From Phnomibacter ginsenosidimutans (GTDB taxonomy: Bacteria; Bacteroidota; Bacteroidia; Chitinophagales; Chitinophagaceae): a stretch of 64,000 nt of DNA. Shown here piece by piece: positions 24,587-33,128 of this stretch. Positions within the stretch are counted from its first letter, which is position 1; every line of letters starts with the position of its first letter. The translations under genes were made by a program, and so were the position numbers. Below the pieces are notes generated by a model. The model worked only from the letters and a program-made list of their open reading frames with translations, ran no database searches and was not told the origin of the DNA. The stretch spans positions 1,856,501 to 1,920,500 of the forward strand of contig NZ_CP046566.1 in NCBI RefSeq assembly GCF_009740285.1. The letters run 5' to 3'.

Positions 24587-25876
24587 ATGAATCAGTTTGG
24601 AAAATTGTTCCGCGTCAGCATATTTGGTGAATCTCACGGTCCGGCGGTGGGCATTACCATTGATGGATTGCCCACTGGATTGCCCCTGAGTGCAGCCGAT
24701 TTTTTGCCCGACTTGGAGCGTAGAAAAGGCGGCACCCAGAAAGGCACCACGCCCCGTCAGGAAGATGATTATCCCATTTTTCAAACGGGATTATTTCAAG
24801 GCCGTACTACGGGTGCACCACTCACCATCATTTTCGAAAACAAGAATACCCGCAGCGGCGATTACCAAAAGCAACGCTCCGTGCCTCGCCCCGGCCACGC
24901 CGATTGGACAGCACACCACAAGTATGGCGGCTTCGAAGATTTTCGCGGTGGTGGTCATTTCAGCGGCCGCCTTACCGTGTGTGTGGTAGCTGCAGGTGTG
25001 ATTGCTAAAAAGTTGTTGGGCAATGCCACTGTTAGTTCCAATATATTATCAATAGCCGGCGAACCAACCATTGAAGCGGGACTGGAAAAAGCCATAGCGG
25101 CCAAGGACTCTGTGGGTGGTATTGTTGATTGCCGCATCACCGGATTGCCCGCAGGTTTGGGCGAACCCTTTTGGGATTCTGCAGAATCACTGTTGAGCCA
25201 TGCCGTGTTTGCCATTCCGGCCGTTCGTGGTATTGAGTTTGGTACCGGTTTTGCTGCCGCCAACATGTTTGGTGTAGAGCACAACGATGCCATTATCAGC
25301 AACGATGGCCGCACCGAAACCAACCATGCTGGTGGCATTGTCGGAGGCATAACCAATGGCAACGAAGTGTATTTTAAAATAGCTATCAAGCCGACATCTT
25401 CCACACCAAAAGATCAATTCACATTGAACTGGGAAACCGGTGAAATGGAAAGTTTTTCTGTAAAAGGAAGACACGATTTGTGCATTGCGTTGCGGGTACC
25501 ACCAGTATTGGAAGCCGTGGCTGCCATGGTAATGGCCGACCTCATGATGCAGCAAGGATTGGTGCCCCGTATTTGGCAGGCGCCGGTGTATCATGTTACC
25601 ACCAAAGCTGCCTGGGAGCAAGCTTTACAATTGGGTAAATACGAAGCCCCATCGCTGCATACAGAAGGGTTTATTCATACCAGCGATGCGCATCAGGTTG
25701 CAGGCGTACTCGAACGCTTCTATGCCGGGCAAACGGATTTGCTGCGTTTGTGTATCGACCCTGCCCAACTGGATGTGCCGTTGAAATACGAAGCCGCTTC
25801 AGATGTACCGGAACTGTTTCCACATATTTACGGACCCATTCCGGTGCAGGCTGTAATTGCCGTAGAAGCATTATAA
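24587..25876 (+). CDS. aroC: chorismate synthase fused to a C-terminal DUF952 domain
   Basis: A 429-residue protein, about 70-80 residues longer than normal AroC. Residues 1 to about 328 are chorismate synthase: GESHGPAVG (14-22), RRKGGTQKGTTPRQE, RPGHADWTAHHKYG (101-114), GGGHFSGRLT (121-130), NHAGGIVGGITNG (246-258) and GRHDLCIALRVPPVLEA (294-310). It makes chorismate from EPSP using reduced FMN. Residues 334-429 match DUF952: VYHVTTKAAWEQA, LHTEGFIHTS (357-366), RFYAGQTDLL, and ELFPHIYGPI (409-418). There is no stop or obvious start codon between the parts. The DUF952 function is unknown to me. This is the last gene of the aromatic operon; a strong terminator follows. Confidence 0.9.
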   Translation: MNQFGKLFRVSIFGESHGPAVGITIDGLPTGLPLSAADFLPDLERRKGGTQKGTTPRQEDDYPIFQTGLFQGRTTGAPLTIIFENKNTRSGDYQKQRSVPRPGHADWTAHHKYGGFEDFRGGGHFSGRLTVCVVAAGVIAKKLLGNATVSSNILSIAGEPTIEAGLEKAIAAKDSVGGIVDCRITGLPAGLGEPFWDSAESLLSHAVFAIPAVRGIEFGTGFAAANMFGVEHNDAIISNDGRTETNHAGGIVGGITNGNEVYFKIAIKPTSSTPKDQFTLNWETGEMESFSVKGRHDLCIALRVPPVLEAVAAMVMADLMMQQGLVPRIWQAPVYHVTTKAAWEQALQLGKYEAPSLHTEGFIHTSDAHQVAGVLERFYAGQTDLLRLCIDPAQLDVPLKYEAASDVPELFPHIYGPIPVQAVIAVEAL

Positions 25877-25896
25877 GCCACTTGTTCTTACCAAAC

Positions 25897-25930
25897 AAAA
25901 AGCCGTTGATTCGTCAACGGCTTTTTGTTT
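25897..25930 (+). terminator. terminator of the aromatic operon
   Basis: A 13-bp stem, AAAAAGCCGTTGA with its complement, closed by a TTCG tetraloop and followed by a T-rich tract. Confidence 0.92.
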
Positions 25931-26037
25931 TACTGCAACAGGAGCCGGGTAGTACCAACGTCGAATGCGATTGTACATCCATCATTCAATCATTTCAGGT
26001 ATTTTGCGCCGTTGGTAGTTCATTCCAAAATTATAGT

Positions 26038-27003
26038 ATGCATAGTCTGGCAGAGTTGACCCGTTTGTTTGCAGCCCGTTTCGATGTGAATCATTTTCCG
26101 GAGAAGCCGGCCACCTTGTACGATCCCAACCGTTACTTTTTGCAATTGGGCGGCAAGCGCATTCGCCCCTTGCTGGTGCTCATGGGCAATGAGTTGGTTG
26201 ACGACATCAAAGAAGATGCCTGGCATGCGGCTTTTGCCATTGAGTTGTTTCACAATTTCACCCTCATACACGACGATATTATGGATGCTGCGGCCCTGCG
26301 CCGGGGCATGCAAACCGTGCACCATAAGTACGGCCAAAATACAGCCATACTGGCGGGTGATGTCATGCTGGTGAAAGCCTACGATTACCTCAACCTGTTG
26401 CACCGCGATGTGAGCCGCCCTGTTGTTGCACTCTTCAACAAAACTGCTGCAGAAGTATGCGAAGGCCAGCAACTCGACATTGATTTTGAACAGCAACCCA
26501 ATGTGCAGCTGGAAGAATACATAGAAATGATTCGCCTCAAAACATCTGTGCTCATTGCTGCTGCGTTAAAGATGGGTGCCATTATTGGTGGTGCGGGCAA
26601 AGGCAACCAGGAACATCTGTATGCGTTTGGCGAAAACCTCGGCATTGCTTTTCAGGTGCAAGACGATTACCTCGATGCCTTTGGCGACCCGGAGAAGTTT
26701 GGCAAAGAAGTGGGCGGCGATATCCGGCAGAACAAAAAAACATTCCTCGCCATTCATACCCGTGATGTAGCCAGCGAAGCGCAGCGCCAGCAATTGCAAA
26801 CGCTGATGCAGGAAAACCCCGCCGATAAAGTGCAGCAGGTGCTCAGCATTATGAAAGCCTGCGGGGTAGATGAATGGGCTTTGCAACTGAAGCAACAGTA
26901 TTTTGACAAGGCCATGCAGCACCTCGATGCTGTGGCCGTGATGAGCAGCAGAAAACAACAATTGTTCGATTTGGCCAATTTCCTGATAGCCCGAGACCAT
27001 TAA
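26038..27003 (+). CDS. polyprenyl synthetase family protein
   Basis: A 321-residue all-helical trans-isoprenyl diphosphate synthase, extending allylic diphosphates with IPP (for quinone side chains or similar). The two Asp-rich motifs are LIHDDIMD and FQVQDDYLD. GGKRIRPLLVLMGNEL near the start is the IPP-binding region. The 26038 start is used because the open frame upstream overlaps the aroC gene and terminator with unrelated sequence. It begins about 110 bases after the aromatic operon terminator. Product chain length cannot be read with confidence. Confidence 0.9.
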   Translation: MHSLAELTRLFAARFDVNHFPEKPATLYDPNRYFLQLGGKRIRPLLVLMGNELVDDIKEDAWHAAFAIELFHNFTLIHDDIMDAAALRRGMQTVHHKYGQNTAILAGDVMLVKAYDYLNLLHRDVSRPVVALFNKTAAEVCEGQQLDIDFEQQPNVQLEEYIEMIRLKTSVLIAAALKMGAIIGGAGKGNQEHLYAFGENLGIAFQVQDDYLDAFGDPEKFGKEVGGDIRQNKKTFLAIHTRDVASEAQRQQLQTLMQENPADKVQQVLSIMKACGVDEWALQLKQQYFDKAMQHLDAVAVMSSRKQQLFDLANFLIARDH

Positions 27004-27057
27004 GCCGGTGCTTCATTTGGGGAATAGTCCTATTTTTCAGCCATATACCACAACTAC

Positions 27058-28740
27058 ATGTCACTGTTTAGAAAGAAAAGTATTTCGGCCATGTCTGCCG
27101 ATGCCGGCCACGATGGCCACGGACACGGGCTCAATAAAATTCTGACCGTAAAAGACCTTACCTATCTCGGCATTGCTGCGGTAGTGGGTGCCGGTATTTT
27201 TTCTACCATTGGCTCTGCCGCGGCAGATGGTGGCCCCGGTATTTCTTTGCTCTTTGTGATCACCGCCATTACCTGTGGTTTTTCGGCGCTGTGCTATGCA
27301 GAGTTTGCCAGCCGGGTGCCGGTAAGTGGTAGTGCCTACACCTATGCATATGTAAGTTTTGGCGAACTCGTAGCCTGGATTATTGGCTGGGCCCTCATTC
27401 TCGAATATGCCATTGGCAATATTGTGGTGGCCATCAGCTGGAGCAGTTATTTCAACAATCTTTTGCAGGGCATCAATATTCACCTGCCGTTTTGGATGAC
27501 CACCAACAGCAGTGCTGCCAGCGAAGCGTATACTGCGGTGCAACAATCTTTGGCTACGGGCAAAGTAGCCGATGCAGATATGTTGGAAATCATCAATGGC
27601 TATAACAGTGCCCCCATGCTCATGGGCCACAAACTGTTTATGAATATTCCGGCGTTTGTGATTGTGGCACTGATTACCGCCCTGGCTTACAAAGGCATTC
27701 AGGAAAGTAAGAAGAGTGCCAATGCCATGGTGATTTTCAAAATAGCCGTGATAATACTCGTCATCATTCTCGGTTTCTTTTATGTAAATACCGATAACTG
27801 GAACCCATTTATGCCCAATGGATTTAAGGGCGTATTGCAGGGGGTAAGTGCTGTATTCTATGCCTACATTGGTTTTGATGCCATCAGTACCACAGCCGAA
27901 GAATGTAAAAATCCGCAGCGGGATTTGCCCCGGGGCATGATGTATTCGCTGCTCATTTGTACCATCCTGTACATCCTCATTGCGCTGGTGCTCACCGGCA
28001 TGGTGAATTACTCTGAGCTCAATGTAGATGATCCTCTGGCGTATGTATTCGATAAGCTGGGCCTCAAGTGGATTGGTTACATCATCAGCATCAGTGCGGT
28101 CATTGCTACTACCAGTGTGTTGCTGGTGTTCCAATTGGGTCAGCCCCGCATTTGGATGAGCATGAGCCGCGATGGCCTGCTGCCCGGTGCTTTTGGTAAA
28201 ATTCACCCCAAGTACAAAACGCCTGCCTTTGCTACCATTGTTACCGGTTTGCTGGTGGGCATTCCCACTTTGTTTGTGCCCGGCAGCCTCATGACCGACC
28301 TCACCAGTATTGGAACGCTCTTTGCCTTTGTGATTGTGAGTGGCGGTGTGCTGCTACTGCCCCGCATCAATGGCAACCAGCAGGCGGGCAAATTCAAACT
28401 GCCCTATATCAACGGGCAAATCATCATCCCCGTGTTGGTGGCAGCGTTCATCTATGCCTTCCGCACCCGCTTCAGCGAAGCCATTAGCAATTTTGGCCAC
28501 GAAAACCACCAGGAAATTTTGTTCCTGCTCTTTGTTGCCATCGCCATTGTGGTAGCGGTGTACAGCATCCTCAAAAAACTGTCGGTGATACCCGTGCTCG
28601 GTGCCCTCAGCTGCATGTACCTCATGATTGAGATTCCCACCATCAGCTGGCTGTGGTTTTTTGCGTGGATGGTCCTCGGCCTTGCCCTGTATTTTGTGTA
28701 CGGCTACCGCAAGTCGAAGCTGGCCAATACTGCAGCATAG
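27058..28740 (+). CDS. APC-family amino acid permease (cationic amino acid transporter-like)
   Basis: A 560-residue inner-membrane transporter with about 12-14 hydrophobic segments. The conserved first helix region (LGIAAVVGAGIFSTIGSAA) carries the GAGIF substrate-binding break. FAYIGFDAISTTAEECKNPQRDLPRG is the typical CAT/YfnA loop. A His-rich cytosolic start (HDGHGHG) precedes helix 1. The family imports amino acids by proton symport or exchange; the substrate is unknown. It lies 54 bases downstream of the polyprenyl synthetase gene on the same strand. Confidence 0.9.
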   Translation: MSLFRKKSISAMSADAGHDGHGHGLNKILTVKDLTYLGIAAVVGAGIFSTIGSAAADGGPGISLLFVITAITCGFSALCYAEFASRVPVSGSAYTYAYVSFGELVAWIIGWALILEYAIGNIVVAISWSSYFNNLLQGINIHLPFWMTTNSSAASEAYTAVQQSLATGKVADADMLEIINGYNSAPMLMGHKLFMNIPAFVIVALITALAYKGIQESKKSANAMVIFKIAVIILVIILGFFYVNTDNWNPFMPNGFKGVLQGVSAVFYAYIGFDAISTTAEECKNPQRDLPRGMMYSLLICTILYILIALVLTGMVNYSELNVDDPLAYVFDKLGLKWIGYIISISAVIATTSVLLVFQLGQPRIWMSMSRDGLLPGAFGKIHPKYKTPAFATIVTGLLVGIPTLFVPGSLMTDLTSIGTLFAFVIVSGGVLLLPRINGNQQAGKFKLPYINGQIIIPVLVAAFIYAFRTRFSEAISNFGHENHQEILFLLFVAIAIVVAVYSILKKLSVIPVLGALSCMYLMIEIPTISWLWFFAWMVLGLALYFVYGYRKSKLANTAA

Positions 28741-28935
28741 TTTTTTTGGGTAATCAGCTTCGGTACTCATGGCATCTTCGTTGTGTCACTCTCTTCAACG
28801 GCAGTGCATTTCTGTACTATGAAAAATACAGCCAATATTCCACTGCAACCATTGTGCAGCCTGGCTGTTGTTTACCTTTGCCAGCTGCCAATGGCAGTTC
28901 ATCATTTTTAAAAGCCCCTGTTGGGGTTGGGGTTT

Positions 28936-29970
28936 ATGAAGTTTGAAATAGGCGACAACGTAGTAGTAAAGCACAGCAACGAAGACGGCAAAGTGGTAGA
29001 CATTTTGGGCGACAAAATGGTGTTGGTAGAAGTGCGGGGCGTTCGTTTTCCGGCCTATACCGACCAGCTCGATTTTCCGTACTTCAAGCAGTTCAGTAGC
29101 AAAAAACTGTTTGAAGAAAAGAAGCCACCCAAAAAATACATTGAAGATGTAAAGCGGGAAAAAAATCCGCCCAAGTACAAAGTGGCCGAAGGCTTGTGGC
29201 TGGTTTTCTTCCCCGTATTCAGCAAAGATGTGTTTGACGATGATGTGGTGGAAGAACTCAAAATTTACCTCGTCAACCAAACGGACAATGGGCTCAGGTT
29301 TCGCTTTTGGCTCAACTATGCCGGCGAAACCGAAATGGAGCTGCAAAATGAAGTGCTGGCCCTGCAGGATTTTTACCTGATGAACATTCCCTTTGAGCAC
29401 CTCAACGACAGCCCGTCTTTCGAGTTTGAGTTTAGCCTCATTACCCCGCAAAAAAGCAAGGCCGAATATTACGAAGCCACATACAAGCCCAAGGGCAAGC
29501 AGGTGTTCAAGCAAATAGAAGTGCTCAAACAAAAGGGTGATGCCTTTTTTACGCAGCAGCTATTCGACCGCTACCCCGACAAAACCAAGATAGAAGCGGA
29601 GCCTTTCGTAGCCGATCCTTTTTCGCAACTCAGCAAGGCCGGCTTTAAAGTAGTGGCCGGCAAAAAGCTACCCAATACCGAACCGGCGCCGCCTTCGGTG
29701 CTCGACCTGCACATTGATAAACTCACCAACGACTACCGCAACATGACGGCGCATGAAAAGCTGACGCTGCAGCTGCGGGAGTTTGAAAAATGGCTCGACA
29801 AAGCCGAGCTGCACTACATGAAACACCTGTGGGTAATACATGGCGTGGGCAGCGGCCGCCTGAAAGAAGAAGTACACGAAATGCTCAAGCTCCGCGACAA
29901 TGTGAAGAGCTTTGTATCGCAATACCATCCCTGGTACGGCCATGGCGCAACGGAGATATTTTTGAAGTAA
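28936..29970 (+). CDS. DUF2027 / Smr domain protein
   Basis: A 344-residue protein. The start at 28936 (MKFEIGDNVVVKH) skips five upstream codons of a longer frame. The N-terminal about 70 residues form a small beta-barrel-like DUF2027 region. The middle is beta-rich (RFRFWLNYAGETEMELQNEV). The C-terminal about 80 residues are an Smr domain with the signature HGVGSGRLKEEVHEML, as found in MutS2. Smr domains are DNA/RNA-nicking or binding modules; in Bacteroidota this DUF2027-Smr arrangement is common, but its function is not known to me. Confidence 0.85.
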   Translation: MKFEIGDNVVVKHSNEDGKVVDILGDKMVLVEVRGVRFPAYTDQLDFPYFKQFSSKKLFEEKKPPKKYIEDVKREKNPPKYKVAEGLWLVFFPVFSKDVFDDDVVEELKIYLVNQTDNGLRFRFWLNYAGETEMELQNEVLALQDFYLMNIPFEHLNDSPSFEFEFSLITPQKSKAEYYEATYKPKGKQVFKQIEVLKQKGDAFFTQQLFDRYPDKTKIEAEPFVADPFSQLSKAGFKVVAGKKLPNTEPAPPSVLDLHIDKLTNDYRNMTAHEKLTLQLREFEKWLDKAELHYMKHLWVIHGVGSGRLKEEVHEMLKLRDNVKSFVSQYHPWYGHGATEIFLK

Positions 29971-29998
29971 ACTGTGGACAGTTGGCAGTATACAGTTT

Positions 29999-30111
29999 GC
30001 AGTTTGCAAGTAATACAGCCCTGCAAAATACCAGCCTCAATCTGCTTCCGTCAGTGGACAGTTTGCAGTGGGCAATTTGCAGTTTGCAAGTAAGGCTGCC
30101 CTGCAAACTGC
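29999..30111 (-). repeat. REP-like palindromic repeats, cluster A
   Basis: Two palindromic units. One is at 30079-30111, with perfect 10-base arms GCAGTTTGCA and TGCAAACTGC around a 13-base loop AGTAAGGCTGCCC. A second at 29999-30031 has the same left arm and loop length but a decayed right arm. Shorter GCAGTTTGCA fragments lie between and around them. The loop is the reverse complement, with a few changes, of the loops in cluster B at 33.1-33.3 kb, so I assign this cluster to the minus strand by loop orientation. Confidence 0.75.
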
Positions 30112-30132
30112 AAACTATAAACTGCAAACTTT

Positions 30133-30387
30133 TCAATAATGATACCTGCATTGCACTACATGCAATCTGTCTTCATACACCCGATACACTAAGCGGTGTT
30201 CGCCGGTGATTCGGCGGCTCCAATAGCCGGCATAGTTGGCTTTTAGCGCCTCTGGTTTACCACGTCCATCAAATGGTGTACGCAAACATTCCTTAATCAG
30301 TTCGTTGATTTTTTTCATCACCGCTTTATCTGTTTGCTGCCAATACAGATAATCTTCCCATGCGTGTATGTCCCACGAAAGCTGCAT
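30133..30387 (-). CDS. yoeB: YoeB-type mRNA interferase toxin
   Basis: An 84-residue Txe/YoeB toxin, a ribosome-dependent endoribonuclease that cleaves mRNA in the A site. Length and catalytic positions match E. coli YoeB exactly: Glu46 (GKPEAL), Arg65 (GEHRLVY), His83 and Tyr84 at the C-terminus (RYHY). It is directly downstream of, and overlaps by one base, the antitoxin gene. It is bordered on its 3' side by REP-like repeats. Confidence 0.95.
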   Translation of the reverse strand: MQLSWDIHAWEDYLYWQQTDKAVMKKINELIKECLRTPFDGRGKPEALKANYAGYWSRRITGEHRLVYRVYEDRLHVVQCRYHY

Positions 30388-30641
30388 CAGGGTTCGATAA
30401 GTGCATGTTTTTCCGACAGACCTTTTTTATCTCTGGCGATTGCTGCGTCGAGCCTGGCTTTGTTGGCCGGCGACTTCATCAGGTGCAGGGTTTCCATCAA
30501 GCCGTTGTATTCATCCAGGCTTATAATGACAGCGGTTTCCTTTTCATTGCGATTCACCATCACGGTTTCGCCGTCTTTGGTCACACTATCAAGTGTGTCC
30601 TTCATTTTGGCCCTGAATGCGGTGTAATTAATCACTTTCAT
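30387..30641 (-). CDS. yefM: YefM-type antitoxin
   Basis: An 84-residue Phd/YefM antitoxin. It begins MKVINYTAFRAKMKDTLDSV, the typical DNA-binding N-terminus. The middle has MVNRNEKETAVIISLDEYNGL, and the C-terminal part is charged and probably unstructured until it binds YoeB. With the toxin it should repress its own promoter through the 11-bp inverted repeat just upstream. Confidence 0.95.
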   Translation of the reverse strand: MKVINYTAFRAKMKDTLDSVTKDGETVMVNRNEKETAVIISLDEYNGLMETLHLMKSPANKARLDAAIARDKKGLSEKHALIEP

Positions 30642-30647
30642 AGAAAC

Positions 30648-30703
30648 GGATTAAGTACAATATTACGTACTTAATCCGGGTCGTTCAATTTTATTTCCCC
30701 CTC
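30648..30703 (-). promoter_or_regulatory. yefM-yoeB promoter and palindromic operator
   Basis: An 11-bp perfect inverted repeat, GGATTAAGTAC (30648-30658) and GTACTTAATCC (30667-30677), with an 8-base spacer, seven bases upstream of the yefM start. On the minus strand a -7-like TAATATTG overlaps the spacer, and a TTG lies 20 bases further upstream. A repressor bound to the palindrome would block the promoter. Confidence 0.7.
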
Positions 30704-30720
30704 TGGGGGCAAGGGCGCTG

Positions 30721-30728
30721 TATCTTTA
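30721..30728 (+). promoter_or_regulatory. candidate -7 element of rnpB
   Basis: TATCTTTA is one base off TAnnTTTG and ends five bases before the first P1 pair of RNase P RNA. No clear -33 element is seen. Confidence 0.4.
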
Positions 30729-30732
30729 CCCC

Positions 30733-31170
30733 GCTATCAGTGAAGGCTATCGCTTGCTGCTGCAAGGCAGGAGAGGAAAGTCCGGACAGCGAAGGGCATC
30801 CCATCCCGCTAACGGCGGGACATCTGCTATGCTGATTCCGATAACAATCGGGAGAAGCTGGCAGGTCGAGACAGTGCCACAGAAAATAACCGCCTTGCTG
30901 TTCATCCCCCTCCGGGGGTATGGGGGCGGGGTAAGGGTGAAAACGGGAGGTAAGAGCTCCCGATGGTTGGTTGCAAGGCCAGCCGTGGGTAAACCTTGGG
31001 TGCTGAAATGCCATGTATAGGAGTGGATGAAGGCGGCCCGCCTGATGCCGCAGCAATGCGGTACGCTCCAGGGTAGGCAGATGCAGGCAGTCAGCAATGG
31101 CTGTCGTAGATAAATGATAGCAACACCGCTTCGGCGGCGTTACAGAATCCGGCTTATGCAGCTGGTAGCA
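30733..31170 (+). ncRNA. rnpB: RNase P RNA (class A)
   Basis: The catalytic RNA that trims tRNA 5' ends. Conserved elements in order are GAGAGGAAAGTCCGGAC (30771-30787), ACAGTGCCACAGAAA (about 30873), GGTAAGGGTGAAA, the GTAAACC segment, GATAAATGATAG (31109-31120) and ACAGAATCCGGCTTA (31142-31156), which binds CCA. The ends are set by P1, GCTATCAGT (30733-30741) with GCTGGTAGC (31161-31169), all nine positions pairing with two G-T pairs. P2 is GCTATC (30746-30751) with GATAGC (31116-31121). The length of about 438 nt suits class A. Downstream, GAAGCCAC/GTGGCTTC (31174-31209) could form a further hairpin. Confidence 0.95.
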
Positions 31171-31267
31171 CATGAAGCCACTTCAGGAGACATTCTGGGG
31201 TGGCTTCGCCATTTTGAGTATGGAAATGAATGGTTCGTGTGCCTCGAACTATGGCTGAGGTTATTGA

Positions 31268-31654
31268 TTACTTACACAAATCAAGGGGCTTTTGAATACC
31301 CCATTCCATAAATTCTTCATCATTAAGTAATAAAAAAGAATTTTTGATATTGTTAGTGTCAACGATCGCACTGATCGTTCTGTTTTGTAAAAGGCAACTG
31401 CAAAAATCCGCAGTGTGACTTCCTTTGAAAGTTCGTTCTCCAATCACCTCTTCCCCTTTTACGAAATATTTATACTCAATCCGGAGGACACTTGTTCTCC
31501 AACCTTTTTTACAGGAAAGAATATTAGCAGGTATCGCAGCCCGGTTAACAGAACTCTTTAACATCGAAATTTGATAACTTCTATATAATCTTGATGATAT
31601 TCCTATTAAGAAACACATTAAAAGAACCCAAATAAAAGTAACTTTTGTTTTCAT
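31268..31654 (-). CDS. hypothetical membrane-anchored protein
   Basis: A 128-residue protein with one N-terminal hydrophobic helix (about 5-20) and a beta-rich remainder (VLRIEYKYFVKGEEVIGERTF). It faintly resembles small DUF3592-type membrane proteins, but I do not recognise it. The DNA is clearly AT-richer than its surroundings, which together with its neighbour at 31719 suggests recent acquisition or weak constraint. Confidence 0.55.
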   Translation of the reverse strand: MKTKVTFIWVLLMCFLIGISSRLYRSYQISMLKSSVNRAAIPANILSCKKGWRTSVLRIEYKYFVKGEEVIGERTFKGSHTADFCSCLLQNRTISAIVDTNNIKNSFLLLNDEEFMEWGIQKPLDLCK

Positions 31655-31718
31655 ACTATTAACCTATTTAGGTTCCTGTGAATCCTAGCCTTGGCTGAAG
31701 TTTATAAAGTATCAATCC

Positions 31719-31955
31719 CTATTGTTTAGGTCCGTTTTGTTTCTTCCCAAATAATTTTTCAAAATTCAATTTATCTGAAAAGAAGTATGCCAATACTCCT
31801 GTAACCAATCCTGCAGCTAATGCGGCTCCAAAGGATTGTATAATCTCTATTCTAGTTTCTTCTTCTCCTTTCAAAATACTTATTATGCTCATTGTGCAGA
31901 ACACAAATGACATACAGATGCCAAAGACAAATGCTGTTTTTAATTTAGGACTCAT
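31719..31955 (-). CDS. small two-helix membrane protein
   Basis: A 78-residue protein with two predicted transmembrane helices (about 7-28 and 42-60) and a basic C-terminus. No family recognised. It lies in the same AT-rich patch and on the same strand as the 31268 gene, 64 bases upstream of it. The 188 bases upstream hold nothing I can name. Confidence 0.5.
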   Translation of the reverse strand: MSPKLKTAFVFGICMSFVFCTMSIISILKGEEETRIEIIQSFGAALAAGLVTGVLAYFFSDKLNFEKLFGKKQNGPKQ

Positions 31956-32143
31956 TTATAAAATCGTTTATTGTTTCATTGATGTATTGGGGTGTTTGAA
32001 AAATTTCGGCTAACTAAAAAATAGACGAAGGTTTTCAGCGGTTCACACTTTCGCAATCCTTCATAACTCCTTTTCCGTTGTTTAGGTTAAAAAAATAGCG
32101 CACCCCCAAAAAAACGTTCACCAATACAACTTTATGTGCTCCC

Positions 32144-32911
32144 TCAAAACAGCACCTTAATCATTTCATACACCGCCAGCATCATGGCTTTTTGTTCGGC
32201 GAGGTGGCCTTGCTGGGCTTCAATGTTGAGGTAGGCCATTTGCTGGTTGCCGCAGTACACGCTGAGTGAGCCATCGTCGGTTACGGTGGCATTGTTTTGC
32301 AGCAGGATATTAAAGCCCTTGGCTTTCAGAAAATCAAAAATGCGTTTGTCGGTGGTGTAGAAGAAATCATCGATATCAGCCGCTTCGTTTACATGCACTT
32401 CTGCAGCATCGTTGGCATAGTCGCCACCGGGCAAATAGCTTTTGATATGCAGCCCACCGCCATCGCTATTGTTGTGCATGGCTATCACCAGCCGGTTGCC
32501 GGCCACGTACTTCGCTATAAATGCATCGGCCAGTTGTTGTGCCGCTTTGTAGCCTTTGGCGGAATAGTGGCCATTGGCTTTGAGGGTGGCGGCCAGTCCT
32601 TTGGGCGTATAAATGCGGTTGGGGTCAAACTTGTATTGCTTGCCGGCCAGCTGGTAGCTCACGTAGCGGTCGCCGCTGTGCTGCCAGGTCACAAAGCAAC
32701 CCTGCTGCAGGCTGTCAATGAGGGCTTTGGCAGTGGCGACGGCCGTGGTTTCGTTTTCGTGTACATGCAGCCAGCTGATGCCGGTTTGGGGCTGGCCGCA
32801 GGTTTGCTGAAAGCGGATGCTGGTGCTGCCGAGCTGGTGGGTACTGCTGTTGGGTTGGCTATGGGCTGGAAGAGAGAGTAGCACGATGCTGGCAAGAAGG
32901 ATGGTTTTCAT
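32144..32911 (-). CDS. secreted protein, possibly an M14-like hydrolase
   Basis: A 255-residue protein. The 32911 start (MKTILLASIVLLSLPAHSQ) gives a clear signal peptide; the longer frame upstream runs through repeat DNA. The mature protein shows HVHENETT, AMHNNSDGGG and NIEAQQGH. An H-x-x-E pair, a later histidine and a glutamate in this order resemble the metal and base residues of M14 carboxypeptidases or succinylglutamate desuccinylases, but I cannot confirm the fold. It is isolated between the AT-rich patch and REP-like cluster B. Confidence 0.6.
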   Translation of the reverse strand: MKTILLASIVLLSLPAHSQPNSSTHQLGSTSIRFQQTCGQPQTGISWLHVHENETTAVATAKALIDSLQQGCFVTWQHSGDRYVSYQLAGKQYKFDPNRIYTPKGLAATLKANGHYSAKGYKAAQQLADAFIAKYVAGNRLVIAMHNNSDGGGLHIKSYLPGGDYANDAAEVHVNEAADIDDFFYTTDKRIFDFLKAKGFNILLQNNATVTDDGSLSVYCGNQQMAYLNIEAQQGHLAEQKAMMLAVYEMIKVLF

Positions 32912-33128
32912 AAGGGGAAAGTAGTAGGTTTTTTTGAACCACGAAGGCACGAAGGATGCACGGAGGGGCACAAAGAGTTTAGGAGCGTTTGCAATTGGCA
33001 GTATGCAATTTGCAAGGCAACCGTTTGACTACAGCAAACTGGGGATTGCAAACTGGAAACTGATTGTTTGAACCACGGAGACAGGGAGGCAAAGAGGAAC
33101 ACGAAGGGGAGTTTGCAATTTGCGGTAT

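Noticed and set aside
27061-28206. A 381-codon open frame on the minus strand inside the permease gene
   Set aside because: Antisense shadow of a clear membrane transporter; the translated sequence has no recognisable pattern.
30693-30712. CCCCC-TCT-GGGGG hairpin upstream of rnpB as a terminator
   Set aside because: It is not followed by a T tract on the plus strand and no plus-strand gene ends before it; at most a chance hairpin.
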